Assembly (NCBI GenBank): GCA_016648135.1
Contig: JADDOH010008076.1
Span: 58,795-122,794 of the forward strand
DNA length: 64,000 nucleotides
From: Agrypnia vestita
Lineage: Eukaryota; Arthropoda; Insecta; Trichoptera; Phryganeidae
Direction of reading: 5' to 3'
In this document: positions 31,401 through 43,545 of the stretch, in pieces
Position numbering within the stretch: position 1 is the first letter of the stretch
Layout of the letters: each line of letters begins with the position of its first letter
Translations under genes and position numbers: made by a program
The notes under the pieces: generated by a model
What the model was told of the DNA's origin: nothing
The model's input: only the letters and a program-made list of their open reading frames with translations
Databases searched by the model: none

Positions 31401-34206
31401 TGTTAGTATAAGACCCATAAGTGGTTACATACTAACATTGCAAAAATTTTGTTAAAATGCCTGACTACAAAGTAATGCTTAACCATAGAATACAAGCGTA
31501 AAATATCTTAAGAAAAACCAGAGATCTGAAATAACCCAATGTTCAATAAACATGGCTGTAAGTACCAACGTCTTATTCAATGAATTCACGAATCGCACCA
31601 ATATCTTTCCATGGGTCTGCGCAGCAAATGCTGGTGGACTAACACATTAAAATCATAATATAACCCAGCACGCAACGGGGTTAAAATGATTTGAGGCCCT
31701 CTAACGGGGTCCTCGAAATCCTCCACTAAATCAAGAGAAGAATAATAAACGTCGATTCCATGTGGGTAACGTAGCAGGAACAACCTAGATGCAGATAAAG
31801 TCGCAGTAAACTCTAACTGTGTGAAAAAGGACTGGAACAGCATTTGATGGTCCAGGAATTAGAATAGATGGCTAGCTTTAAGAGTTGGTGAATAAGTGTG
31901 GAATAAGTCAAAGGCTCGATGAGGTGCCGTAGATACTTTTCATACTTATTAAATAATGTAACTTACTTACTTTTTAAATTATGTAACTTACTTCATGCAA
32001 ACACCATCTGATTGCAATAGGCGTGATGATAGTATTAAAGAATTAAAGAATAAGTGATTTAAGGGAAGAAAATATTTTGAAAGGATTTTAAAAAATGATC
32101 CAATTTTAATATAAACATTGAGATTAATAAGATTTAAAATAAAATAAAAGTATAAAATTTTGCAATCGGCTATTTTAACTGAAACACCTATCAGAGCGAA
32201 CAACCTAAGTAACCATCACCATGTCTCTTGGACTGTTGTCATAGACACAATGCATTGTTTGCTTAGGCGTGACGTCACATATACGCCATGACACCTGCGG
32301 GCGTTTTTGCGCGAAATTAAAAATAGGTTGATGAAAATGCAATTATTTGCGTAAAAACTTAGTTTATTATTGAAATAATGTTATTTTCGGTAATAGTAGA
32401 CGTGTACCCATATTACAGAAGATTATTTCAAAATCTGATTGGAATTATGGTCAATTCCCAAAAATAGAGCGAAAACAATTTAGTTAACCTAAAACAATTT
32501 TAAAAGTCAACGCAAGGCACTCATTTTGAAGTTTTACTTTTTAAGCCACGTTGGACGTGAAATTTTAATTATGCAACGAAACGCCCGCATCACATGACGG
32601 AATTTTCACACCATGAAGTATTTTAATACAAATCTGTTTTCCATCTCACGTTGGTTTTTAATCTCAGTATCTATGAGGTGGTCGCCGCTTGATGGAGAAC
32701 AGGCATCTGTAATCTGCGGTAATACCTTTAGTTGTCAGTTAATGCGGCTGGTTCGTTCAAATAGTTCTGCATTGCGTTGTTCTTATGCGGTTGAGATGTA
32801 ATTGAGACGCTGTTTATTTTATGTCTGCCAAAGAAGTATAACATCTAAAGCGCGTTCAAAACTACACGCACCCAAAAATGTTCGGTGTTCGTGCTGCGGT
32901 TGCCAGGGTCCAGGAATAAGGGTCTGAAATGACCTAGGCTTAACAAAATGCGGTCTAGTAGGGAAAATTTAAATAGGTAGTACGAGTTTTTGAAAGAAAT
33001 TGTCAACAGTTTTTCTGTATATATTAACCACATTAGTTTATATTGGAAAATGACCTGTTAAGAAAAGTATAACAATATACACCTTAATTTATTTAAATTG
33101 AAATTTTAAGGATTCCTTACTCCTAACCAATTTGTATTTTGTAATCTGAAATTTAACCATTTCCTATTATAGTATTTACGAGTAAGTGAAAAAAAATGAA
33201 AATTGGCTGTGAGTGCCTGATTGCTATGCTGGATGTAGCAAGGTTGATTTGATCACAGGTGGGGATCGAATATGATTTGAACAGAAATAAAAAATAATAA
33301 TAGTTAATGAAAAATTAAGTAAAAAAAAAAAACAACTCTAAAGTGCTACCGCCTGGCGTTATCTATGGAAAGAAGACGGACCACAGGAGAAGCTAGGCAT
33401 GACGTACTGATTCCATTTCCTCGTACTGGCATGACTGCACGCTTTCATGTGTTTCTTTCATGTTGTTCTCTCACCGGCGCATAATTTATATTTTAAAAAT
33501 CGTTACTTGTTATATATCAGACAACGATATCTTAAAAAAATATATTTGTAGTATAGACAGATCTAAACACGAATGTCTTCTTGAATTGATTCACCACTAC
33601 GTAATAAAAATCCAGAGCTATTGACATATCCGTCATCTACCGGTCAAGAGTAAACTAGACACTAGATCTTATTTTGGTTATGTTTGGATTTTATGGGTCG
33701 ATTATTAAGCATCGAATTTTTTTCCTTAAAAACTATTTTCACATGTTGTTCTATTTTTTATTTATTTATTTTTTAACGCCCTTCACTGCTTTAACAAAAA
33801 ATAAGATAAAGTGTACATTAAATAAATGAATGCTTCAAATCTATATTTTCAGTTTTTTTCAGTATTACATAAAATATTGTCAAAAATACAAATGGCTTTA
33901 TTTTAAACATTCAATAGTTGAAACTCGTCAATGATCAAATACGAGAATAATTTCATCCCTAATACCTATTAGATTTTTTTTTTTAAATCACATTATTTTT
34001 ATCCAACTTCGGATCAATGTTGTATTGTGTTGCAAATGAATATTTTATTACCGGAAAGACCGTTGTAAAGAGTACTACTACTATTTTCAAAACATAAAAA
34101 TTTTCGCCTTTGATCTCCGTGCGTCCCGTGTGCCCTAATGCCGGGGTTTCCTACCCCTGGTGTTTAGTCCGCCTCTGTTCCGTTCCCCCGGAGCGGTTTT
34201 TGACGT
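31401..34206. other. Long stretch without recognised elements
   Basis: AT-rich sequence with no ORF or repeat that I can support. GGCGTGACGTCACATATACG near 32262-32281 contains a CRE-like TGACGTCA in a short GC-rich patch, like the one near 13109. Both might be old promoter fragments, but nothing downstream supports it. Confidence 0.3.
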
Positions 34207-34371
34207 ATGGCTGATTTGCGTGTCAACGAATCTCCCCCGACTTCCCCTCCCCTCCCTCCATCCCCCCGGCCACAGCCCGCCGCACCGCCACACCTGAAAA
34301 TAGAGGCATGGAAACTCGCAGCTGAAACAACCTCATTCCTCCGACAACAACTACAAAACAATCTCGGGTGA
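34207..34371 (+). CDS. Candidate proline-rich coding exon, product unknown
   Basis: ATG at 34207 opens a 54-codon frame: a short MADLRVNES start, a proline/serine-rich run (PPTSPPLPPSPRPQP) and a helix-like charged end (LKIEAWKLAAETTSFLRQQ). An in-frame TGA lies just upstream, so this would be a first coding exon. The end (TCGG/GTGATT) could be a splice donor. The GC-rich composition contrasts with flanking DNA. I do not recognise the protein. A GC-rich non-coding patch is the alternative. Confidence 0.35.
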   Translation: MADLRVNESPPTSPPLPPSPRPQPAAPPHLKIEAWKLAAETTSFLRQQLQNNLG

Positions 34372-34572
34372 TTTATCATATCAGCACTGCGGGATTGGTT
34401 ATGAAAATAATGTGCCTTAATTTGATGACACGCGGCCGTGATGTATTTGCACCTCGTCCAAACTCACCGTGAATTTTAGTAGTTCCCCAGATGATTGAGA
34501 TTAAAAACAACCTTTCATCGTATAATTATAGAGAAGTTTAAACGTAAATGATTACGGACCGTATGTTTATCC

Positions 34573-34747
34573 AAGAGACGATTCTCGACGTTTCGTTGAG
34601 GTCGTATTCAACGTCATCAGGAGAACAACCTGTACCCGCGGAGGTATGGGAAGGTATATACCAGTCCGATCTAAACCTCCTCGGATACAGGTCGTTCTCC
34701 TGATGACGTTGAGTACGACTTCAACGAAACGTCGAGAATTGTCTCTC
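34573..34747. mobile_element. Head-to-head pair of hammerhead-like motifs in 73-bp inverted arms
   Basis: The arms 34573-34645 and 34675-34747 are inverted copies with about seven, mostly transitional, differences and a 29-base spacer. Each carries CTGATGA (plus strand 34700-34706; minus strand 34620-34614), one spare C, stem GTTGA/TCAAC, then GAAAC and GTC. Both cores are intact. Inversion homology continues beyond the arms (GATTACGG and its partner). Likely ends of a Penelope-like element. Confidence 0.6.
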
Positions 34748-35664
34748 TGAAAAACATATGGTTCGAATAAAATATCAGCAACCATCTAACGACCGTAATG
34801 ATAACCTTAACTCTACAGAGAAGTTATTCGTAGGTCAATGGAATGAAAGAGCGATTGGATGTAAATGTTTATTTCTTACCGTAAATATGCCCCAGAAGCA
34901 AGTGAAAACGTACAAGTAAATGATATTAATAATGAATATATGATTTAAAGCTCGAACCCTTTGTTCTCATATGTTTACGTTGCAGATGATGGCCCGCAAG
35001 GTTTGTTTATGTCAACACAATAAAAAAGGTTCCTCGCTGTCGGAGACAAGTAGGTACTCGGCGTGAATCAGCTGGGTACCGCTACACAATAATGAAATAA
35101 TTGCGTACATCTCAGCACATTTTACAAAACTTAAAAGCTTTTAATAAAATATTTGGAACATCCCAGAAATATTATAGGTACATTGCTCCGTTTGATTTAC
35201 TGATAAGCTTGTCCAAATAGCTGGCTTATTTCAAATAAATCTTTTTATGTTGACATACTTTAAACACATTTACACATTTTTTGAACCATTCAATTTTTTT
35301 CAAAATCTGAAGCAACTGAAAATAATTTAATGTTCAGATGAATGAAATCGTTTGCATTACTTCATTTATCTCATGTTATGTGGCATATGAGTTTGTATTT
35401 TATTTTAATTTTTAACACCACAACAAGCCCCATGTCTCAATCACTGTAGCACATACAAACCTAGGCTTGAGAAAATCATGTAGGTGTATTGATTATATTA
35501 ATTTAATCGTACACAATCTTTAACACAATTTGTAATTAATTAATCTTTATTAATTAATTAAAAAATAGCGTATTTTTATTGTTTTAATTTCGTTTTCAGT
35601 GGTATTTAGGGAAATTTTAACTATTTTTTTTAACATGTTGTAAAAATTAGCAATTTTCACTGGC

Positions 35665-35815
35665 CACTCCATGATATTAATGACTCATTTTACTATTTTT
35701 AAACTAAGCTTAACACTTGTGTTAAGAAAATAAGATTAACTTGCTGATATCTCCTGGAATGAGGCTCGACCATTGGATCACCAGGTAATTTTTTTAACCA
35801 TTAATCTAACAAGCA
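35665..35815 (-). repeat. tRNA-derived SINE, family 1 (old copy)
   Basis: CTATTTTTAAACTAAGCTTA, AGATTAACTTGCTGA, CATTGGATCACCAGG and TAACCATTAATCTAACAAGC follow the family order, but the tRNA-like part is decayed. 34750-35660 and 35816-36425 have nothing I recognise. Confidence 0.55.
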
Positions 35816-36425
35816 CGAAACCAAATAAAGAGCACAATTATAAATAAATAATTACGCATACACTTAAAAATATACACCAGTTATAATAAGATGTCTCACC
35901 GGGAATCCATCATGCAATCCCGGTACGAGAAGCCAGTGTCTTTGCCAGTGGACTACAAGTATCTACTAATAAATCACAGCTAGATCAATAATCAAATTAC
36001 ACAGAGTAAATCTTGCAAATTCAATACAACCCTTAATAACACTCACGATGTCTAAATTGCATTTCCAATTTCCATTGTTTCATTGCAGATGAAAATTGAT
36101 TGATTTATAATGTTTGTGTCTTTGAAAGGCTTTCAATGATCTCCTCTCACTTTGTAGGGGTAGCCTCTGTGGAATTTCGCTTAGGAGACATTTGTTTTAC
36201 CAGCAGCTCTACGGCTCATTCTCTCGCTGAACTGTATTTCAAGATAAACACAACTGTGCGGGTCGTATCTTGACAGATATGGACAATGGTAAGGCCCGGA
36301 TGGTTTTGGATGATGGCAATGCCCCATTTGGTGACCTAACATTATTGACATTTTCTTTTATTTTCGTAGAAAACAATTACTTAACAGTTTGGCATATTAT
36401 ATTATAGAAAACAAAATCACTTTTT

Positions 36426-36550
36426 ATTTAAACCACGAATTTTATTAAATATCATGCCAATCGGTTTCGCTTAACTCAAACTTCATCAGGGCAGTATTTA
36501 AACTGAGTTTAAAAACTAAATAAAACTAAAATATAACTCGTGGTTTAAAT
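36426..36550 (-). mobile_element. Inverted-repeat element with hammerhead-like motif
   Basis: The flanking arms ATTTAAACCACGAAT (36426-36440) and ACTCGTGGTTTAAAT (36536-36550) face each other. Between them, on the minus strand, stand CTGATGA (36489-36483), one spare A, a short GTTT/AAGC stem and GAAACC (36468-36463). The AAACCAC arms match those of the 14.7-kb element, so the two belong to one family. Confidence 0.5.
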
Positions 36551-36589
36551 ATAAGGTGAATTTGTTTAATTAATTTTTTGAGTATGTTC

Positions 36590-36850
36590 TAAGAAAACAA
36601 TTATTACTGGATACTGTCCACAGAGGGATAATTATTAATTAGAATGAATAATAGATGTCTTACAGAGACATCTATAATTTATCTTAATTATAGATGTCTC
36701 TGTGCTAGCTAGATTTGTGAAAATATGTATGGATGTCTTAAATGGGCGTTTACAGGGCTTACGACCTATTTTAAGGCTGGCTTTACATAATGTAATTTTC
36801 TACGATACAACGCAACATCAACCACACATCTATCAAATTTAGATAGTTGT
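36590..36850. repeat. Fold-back repeat family E, diverged copy
   Basis: GTCCACAGAGGGATAATTAT, an internal AGATGTCT...AGACATCT palindrome, CAGGGCTTACGACCTATTTT and CTTTACATAATG follow family order; the GTGATCAC core is lost. Confidence 0.5.
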
Positions 36851-36983
36851 ATATATTTTATTTATGTACATAATTTTCATTATTTGATACTATAATTTAA
36901 TATTCTATCATTATATGTGGTTGAAATGGCGACATCCATATACTGCTTCATGAGGATGACAAATTATGACAATATGAATGATA

Positions 36984-37203
36984 AATGTGGTGTTTAAAAG
37001 CAAAGGCAGCAATATCCAAAAAAATATTGACTGCAGTTTATAATGTACTGAATTATAAATTTCATACGAAACATGATTTTGGTAGGAACAGCTACATAAA
37101 ATCTATAATTCAGTAAATTTAAATTAGTAATCCTCGGTGACTGAATTCAAAACATTTTTTAATCTTTTTTTTTTGGATATTGCTGCTTTTATACCCCACA
37201 AAT
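36984..37203. mobile_element. Inverted-repeat MITE, family B, copy 3
   Basis: GGTGTTTAAAAGCAAAGGCA and GCAATATCC at the left face GGATATTGCTGCTTTTATAC at the right; TAGTAATCCTCGGTGACTG marks the inner right arm. 37204-37860 has no gene I can support. Confidence 0.6.
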
Positions 37204-37860
37204 GTTATTTTTTAACACATAGATTACCAACATGTCATTGACGACCCTGATTGAATACCCTAATGGTTTTTCTATGATATCAAAGATTTTATAAAAATCA
37301 GGAAGATAATATTATACAGAATATACTTTTATCTTTTATAATATTAATTTTAATAGAGTGCGTGGGTTTCATGTTCGACGTGATGAAACTAAATAAAATA
37401 ATAAAAAATAACTAGCAGTTAGCTAGTTTTGCTGATAAACCAAGAATATTCTCGTAAAACCTGAGATGATCTGGTAATTGAAATGGGAGATGGCCGTGCA
37501 ATGAACAAGAGAAGACCATTCCAAGAAGATATATGAACGAATAAAAGATAAGAGTTATGTGAAACGTTAGTAGTAGAATAGTTCAACATTACTGCTCTAG
37601 CCCACCTCGAAGAGAAATAACGTGAAACGAACTCGATAGTAAAATATATGAATAATTCCTTGTAATTTATAATAAAAAATTTACAAAGAATAAAATCTGA
37701 TAAAAGACCCTTGCGAACCGGATTTTTCATGAGATTTTCAGCTGGACATAATATATTTGATATACGTAGAGATTTTGCTCTCATGAGATTGTGAAAATTA
37801 AGTGAATACATAAGGCACATAACCAGTACACTTTTATGGTTATTTGTAAACATCGGGTAC

Positions 37861-38058
37861 TAAAGCCCGGTCGCCGAGAGAATTTCGTACATTGATCCTA
37901 CGCTACGTATCCTTGTCGCTCGCGCACAATTGTGTTGCTGTCACGCTCGCTCGCTGTGCCTGTGCGAGCGTGACAGCATCATAATTGTACACGAACGACA
38001 AGGATACGTAACATAGGGTCAATGTACGAAGTTCTCTATTTTCGGCGGCCGGACTTTA
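37861..38058. mobile_element. 198-bp fold-back MITE, GC-rich arms
   Basis: Two arms of about 90 bases are imperfect complements almost to the centre. They run TAAAGCCCGGTCGCCGAGAG, TACATTGATCCTACGCTACG, TATCCTTGTCG and GCTGTCACGCTCGC on the left and back out to CGGCCGGACTTTA on the right. As RNA or single-stranded DNA it would form one long hairpin. The flanks give no unambiguous target duplication (TA is possible). Only one copy is in the window. Confidence 0.7.
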
Positions 38059-38399
38059 CCGGTAGTCTAGACAAAAAGTTTACGCTCGTGAAAAGTGATT
38101 TTAAAAATTTGAGTCATTATGAATGATACAAAAATAAATTAAATAAAAGAAAAGATAATTGGATTTCAATCAAAAGACGACTTCTGTACAATTCATTTTT
38201 ATATTTAAAATGTTCACTTACCGCATGCCAAAATATTTTATAATTGAGATTGTCTTTCGTAAAAGTTTAAACCAGCCACCGCCAGACTTACATACGTTAC
38301 AGTATGGTTACTGTATAATATATTGTGTACCAATATGTAACATGTTGTAGGATATAAGCTGTAAAACTGCCATATTCACTTAATTCTCACATATTTTAA

Positions 38400-39330
38400 T
38401 TACTTCACTCATGTTATCCTTATCTGTTACGAATTTGTATTCTAGATTGTTCTCTATATCGTGATTATTTTTACATATTTCATTTTATATTACTTTACTG
38501 TATCATATGTTACAGATTGTTACTCTATTTTGTGATTATTTTACTCATTTTATTTTATTTATTCTATCATATTTTACAGAATTTTCAGTCCTGCTTATCC
38601 CTTTTATGTGATTTCATTAACCAAATAACGTTCTTCCTTTTTTTCTTCTTTGCATTTCAATTTGTTCTTCTTTTTTTTTCTTTTACTTTTATTTTAGCTT
38701 GCCACTTCTTTTATGGATCCATATGAAAGACGCTGTTTTGACAAGGAATGTTAAATTCTCGTTTGCCTTTATTTACCTATCTCGCATGATACTTATATAT
38801 TTTCTAACATTTTTTGCTCTTGATATCTACTGTATGTACTTTATTTCAAAATAAATATTAGATGTCGATCTAAGGTAATAAAATGTTTTAAAAAATCTAC
38901 CAACTTCAGAACAGGTATTTTTATATGTCTAGCGAGATAGCAGTGGCCGAGAAGCTTGTTACATATTATCATAATTTATTTGTATTATGTGTCGGCAATG
39001 AAATGAGTATCAAACCTTTAATATTTTCTGTAAATGTACGAGTACACTATACTGTCTTCCTGTCCTGTGCTTCCCTACCCGGATATTCAAATGTTTTTTT
39101 TTTTTTATTTCGTCTTTTTCCCAGTTAAGGGAGTGTCTGTTTGACCTTAGCCATCCACTGCCGCCACCGCGAAATTCGTCTACTATGTATTATTTTCTTC
39201 TTCTTCTTTATTTTTGTATTATTTTGTTTATTTTTCTTATTTTGTTGTTTTACCTTTTCTTTGTTCTTGTATTTATTTATGTATTTCTTTTATGCAATAA
39301 AGACGTATCTAATGGTGTCGGTCTGTGAAT
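38400..39330. other. T-rich stretch, possible LINE untranslated region
   Basis: Long T-rich blocks (38515-38700, 39085-39300) with hydrophobic but meaningless ORFs. GCAATAAAGACG near 39296 is a polyadenylation-like signal. It may be an untranslated end of a retroelement that includes the hairpin at 39440. Confidence 0.25.
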
Positions 39331-39439
39331 GGTTTTGTTTTTGCGGCCGTGCCGCCTCGCACCGGTTTATACGACCCGTGCGGGGCAGCACGGTCTTGCA
39401 TTGTAGCTAAAAAAATGTCAACCTGGAGACGAATGAGAA

Positions 39440-39475
39440 GGACCGATATGGGAGCTTTTGCTCATAAAACGGTCC
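39440..39475 (+). other. Hairpin motif shared with 1454-1489
   Basis: GGACCG pairs with CGGTCC across a 36-base motif whose centre is GATATGGGAGC TTTTGCTCAT. See 1454-1489 for the compensating changes. It lies about 140 bases after an AATAAA word. 39476-40410 holds nothing else I recognise. Confidence 0.4.
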
Positions 39476-40409
39476 TGGGTAAGCGGTGGGTACCATTCAC
39501 CAGTACACTATACTAGGCAAGAAGGTTTGTATATTGGGATATTTGAGTTCGGGATAACTTTGAAAAAAATATTTTCGGCTTTTTGGACACCCCTTCGTTT
39601 TAATATCGAGGTCTTATTATTATCATAATAATGTTTTTGTAACTAATATAATTTACGTAACGTGGCCTAACCTCGCCTAACATAACCCGGCGTGATATAA
39701 GACGATTCCCCCTTCACCCTCACGAATTTCCTCTTACGAGCATAATTTCCGAAAGGAATCGGAGACGTACTATGTCAAGGGATCAGCGGTCTCCTCCTGC
39801 TCCCGGGATTACGAGGATTTAGAATAATGCCAAACGACACTTATTTCCATAAGGATGACATTGTTATCCCGGTACCTGCTCCAAACGATTATTAACCGTA
39901 TTGGGTTTGCACAATGTGTTTTTATCCCCAAATTACTGGGCCAATTTGCGAAACGGGTCGGGAAACTCGAAAGCAATACCTCGAGACATATTGTCTCCTC
40001 AGTTTTATTCGGAAGCGTAAAAAGGTGGATATTATGGATGACCAATTTCGAAATAGTCCAATTTTGCACAACAGATTCTCATTTTAATATTTCACTTCAC
40101 TCTTGAAAAATTTTGTAGAAGTATTTTCATCTAAATAAATACAATTCAATGGAATTCTTATTTTTATAAAAACATATTTAAACAAAAGTTTTGAGCCGAA
40201 AATCTTAGGAAAGCCCTAGTCAAGGGAGCACTAGAGATATATAAACACCCGGTGAATATTAATAGGGATGACGGTCTTAAATTAAAAATCTCGTGGTACA
40301 CGGCGCTGCAGAATCAATCGAATCGACGACTTACGCACAGATTATTCGGCAATCGACGGATAAATGAAATTTCGGATTTCGGATCAACACTATAAAAATT
40401 CCTAACAAG

Positions 40410-40655
40410 ATCTGTCTCCAACACGGTATCACCACACACTAAATTTAGTCATTCAAACTCTGCTTTCGACACGGTACTGCAAGCCAGTACTTAACCTTAA
40501 CAAACTTGTACACATCCTGACTTCGGTGAGGTATTGCAAGCCAATGTTTAAACTAAACATCATCACATACTCATCACATCAGCCCTAATAATGGACCCTG
40601 CAATGGGATCCGAAACGCCAGAGAGGCCACAGAACGGCCGTTAAAACCTGAGAAC
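40410..40655 (+). mobile_element. Penelope-like end fragment with degenerate hammerhead-like motif
   Basis: In the same order as the minus strand of 47924-48271: TGCAAGCCAGTACTTAACC, CTGACTTCGGTGAGGTATTG, CATCACATCAGCCCTAATAA (core CTGATGA mutated to CTAATAA), GGACCCTGCAATGGGATCC stem and GAAAC (40612). Then GCCAGAGAGGCC is joined directly to ACGGCCGTTAAAACC, an internal deletion of the middle arm. The left boundary is approximate. 40656-41690 shows no recognised feature. Confidence 0.55.
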
Positions 40656-41689
40656 ATTTTTAAGGCAAAACAATACTGCTAATAAATGCTGTAAATGAAA
40701 AAGTAGATCTATTTATATTTAAAGGATTTTTTATACGGTTTTTACTGGATGCAGGAAATTTTTCTAAAGAAAAAATATTTAATATATAAAAATTCAAGTA
40801 TTAGAGGAAGAAAAATAATGGAAAAGGTGAGAACAAAACAATGGAATGATATGTTATACATATTAGCAGAAAATCATCAGCAGTCTTCATTCATTGTCAT
40901 TTTCAGCTTGCTTAACATCAATTTTATTAAACATTATTTATTTTCAAAAAAAAATTTATATATATTTTTATTTACACAGCAGATACATTACAATAATTTT
41001 TAAAAAACTAAGTAAACGGCTCGAATTTATGGGAGGAGTATTTATAAGTATGTATATAAAAATATTTTCCAATTTAAAGTGGTTCAGGGTATTTTAAAGA
41101 AACAATGACACGATAAGGTTTATAAAGCAGTAGTGTAGCTAACTCAAAACCGATTAAAGTTAACTTACGGATCTTTTTAAATTGGCCTTCTATACGCTCG
41201 CGAGAGGGATGAATTGTAATGCCCTTATAACACAGAGAGAGGCACATTTCGATTGCTTGGCACACTTGCCAAGAGGCAATACTAGCGAGGCGACGAGTGG
41301 AAGCCAACCTCGTATATGAGGCATTTTTACATCCCACGTAAAGTTCTTTGTGACCTGAACTCATATGCGACCAATTTTCCAATAAATATACGTAAACGAA
41401 TACTCAAATAATATAAACACTATTACTTGGTAGCTGAGAGCAATAAAACTTATATATTTATTTATTAATAACAATTTTAACTTTATATATTTTTAGAATG
41501 TAATGATGAAGAAGAATAAATTAATTTTATTTATTTTTATTTATTAATTTTTATTTTTTTTACATCTCAGACCCACAAAACATCACATTGATATTTGTCT
41601 GTAGGTGCATCAATACATGTATATAAATAATTTATAAATATATAATAAATAATTAATTAGAGTTTTCATTTTATTTGTTTATTATCTAA

Positions 41690-42510
41690 GAACACAATTA
41701 CTGGATTTAAGCCACAGAGGGATAACCATTAATTAATTCAGATAAATTAAAGAAGTTTCACAGAGACGAAGCTATGTGTATGGGAAACATGAATGTATAA
41801 TTTACTTAAAAATATTTTAACTATTTTTATTAATTATTTCAAATAGTTTAAAATATTGAATTCTTATTACCAGCGATAATGTAATGCCATTGATAATGAC
41901 ATTACCATTATCGTAAATACCAATGATAATGGCCTTGCAAGCCGAAACAGCTGTAACACTTAAAATAGTTAACCGCAGAACTTAATAATAATATTTATTA
42001 AAATTTAATTTATTTAAAATTTCAGTAATAATATATTATTATTCGAAGTTATACATGTACAATAATATTTCAGAGGAATTTAAAATTTTCGAGTATAGAT
42101 GGCGATAGTATAGTGACATCAAATATTTGAAATAATTCAGATAATTTAATGTATGTACAACATTCAATAGTTTGAAAATGCGTTGTTGTTTTTTAAGGTG
42201 ATATCGTGAAAGTTTTTGAAGCTAAATATATACCTATAATAATATTTCATGGTAATTACAAATTTTTGAGCATAGATGACGATAATATAGTAGCATCATA
42301 TATTTGAAATAATTCAAAAAATTTAATGTATATACAACTACGAAAAATTTGATAACACGTGGTTGTTTTTAGGGTGGAATCGTAAACGTTTCACTGTGCA
42401 AATTGATCACTAAAGCCAGCGTCTATACTTCGTAAGCCCTGTATCCGCCCAATAAAGTCTTCCATACATGCTTCCCATATGAATAGCTTTGTCTACCGTT
42501 TTGTTCACTA
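41690..42510. mobile_element. Fold-back repeat family E, two-ended copy
   Basis: The left end is AAGAACACAATTACTGGATT, GCCACAGAGGGATAACC and TTTCACAGAGACGAAGCTAT. The right end is AAATTGATCACTAAAGCCAG, GTAAGCCCTG and GTCTTCCATACATGCTTCCC. The AT-rich middle includes two diverged direct units around 42045-42180 and 42230-42360 (CGAGTATAGATGGCGATA, GAGCATAGATGACGATA). No coding capacity. Confidence 0.55.
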
Positions 42511-43152
42511 CCGTTGATAAAGCTTGCTGTGTTTGGATATCTCGTAGCAAAACCTTCTATATACCTACCTTTTTTGGGGGTATCCAAATATCGTAGTGTG
42601 AATACAGAATTAATTTATTCGAATATCGAAAGCAGTCTACCCTTTTTTCATTTCCGTCTATTCCCGCTGCACACGCACGGAAGGCACTATGTTTTCCGTG
42701 GTAAGGCTTCAACCGAGTACCTCACGAGATTCACCCCAAATATATTGAACATCTATTCTGTAGTTTCTTCCGATTACTTCCAATCCTCCCAGCAAAATGT
42801 TCGTAAAATGTTGGCGAACCACCATACGTGTTGCTTCAATTTTCTTTGAAAGAGAAAAACGTACGGCTATTGAAATCCTCACAAGCAAAAGTTTTCGAAT
42901 AACTTTTCCATATTTATGGCAGTTTTAGCGCGGTTTTCAGTGTTTATGACAAAAATACTGAACCTAAAATAGATGGGATTTTTAACAGAATAAATATATT
43001 TTATAAACTAAAGTTTCCAAATATGAGCCAGCCTTTGTGCAAACTACATTGGCTCCAAAAATGTTTTCAAATTTTCACGTCCGTACATAATTTTTTGGTT
43101 TGAGTTATTTCTGTGTTTTTCCGACTTTTCTGACCAAAGTTTCGGATACTAT

Positions 43153-43260
43153 ACCAGGATCCATCATCACCCTTGATGCAATGGGATCCGAAACGACGAC
43201 TAAAAAGGTCGTAAAAACACGGCAAAATACCTCAGAAAACTCAAACCAGAAGATACATGG
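43153..43260 (+). repeat. Penelope-like end fragment, diverged
   Basis: GATGCAATGGGATCCGAAAC, then AAAGGTCGTAAAAACACGGC and AAAATACCTCAGAAAACTC repeat the end region of the 47.9-kb element. The 5' core is not recognisable (CCTTGATG). 42511-43152 has nothing else. Confidence 0.45.
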
Positions 43261-43344
43261 CCCCGTTTTTATGAAACAAATGAATTCAATTTTTGAAGGC
43301 TCATGTATTGTATCTTCAAGAGCTCTACATTCTGGACTATTTGA

Positions 43345-43545
43345 ATGGTAGACGCTAAATTCTAAGGTCAACCTTCACTTCAGCTACAAGAAGGATTTTA
43401 AAATCGACTTACTTTAGTGAAAGGGCATTTGCGATGGCAGGCCCAAAGGCCTGGAACTTTCTACCCTACGTTTTATGAAACAGTTTATCCGAAACATTAT
43501 TTTGGAAATACTTAAAAAGCACTTTTTAATAAAATCTTGTCCATA
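43345..43545 (+). pseudogene. CR1/L2- or Jockey-type LINE C-terminal remnant
   Basis: The plus frame reads TRRILKSTYFSERAFAMAGP and KAWNFLPYVL, the E-R-A-F-x-x-A-G-P-K-A-W-N-x-L-P signature at the C-terminus of many LINE ORFs. A decayed FWKYLKSTF (F-K-x-x-L-K) follows. 43546-44286 has no recognised feature beyond a purine-rich patch at 44105-44190. Confidence 0.65.

Noticed and set aside
37419..37853. 144-codon open frame on the minus strand
   Set aside because: No recognisable domain, AT-rich hydrophobic composition and no splice or promoter signals. Probably antisense to old repeat sequence.
42514..42849. 111-codon open frame on the plus strand
   Set aside because: No motif; composition as in random AT-rich sequence.
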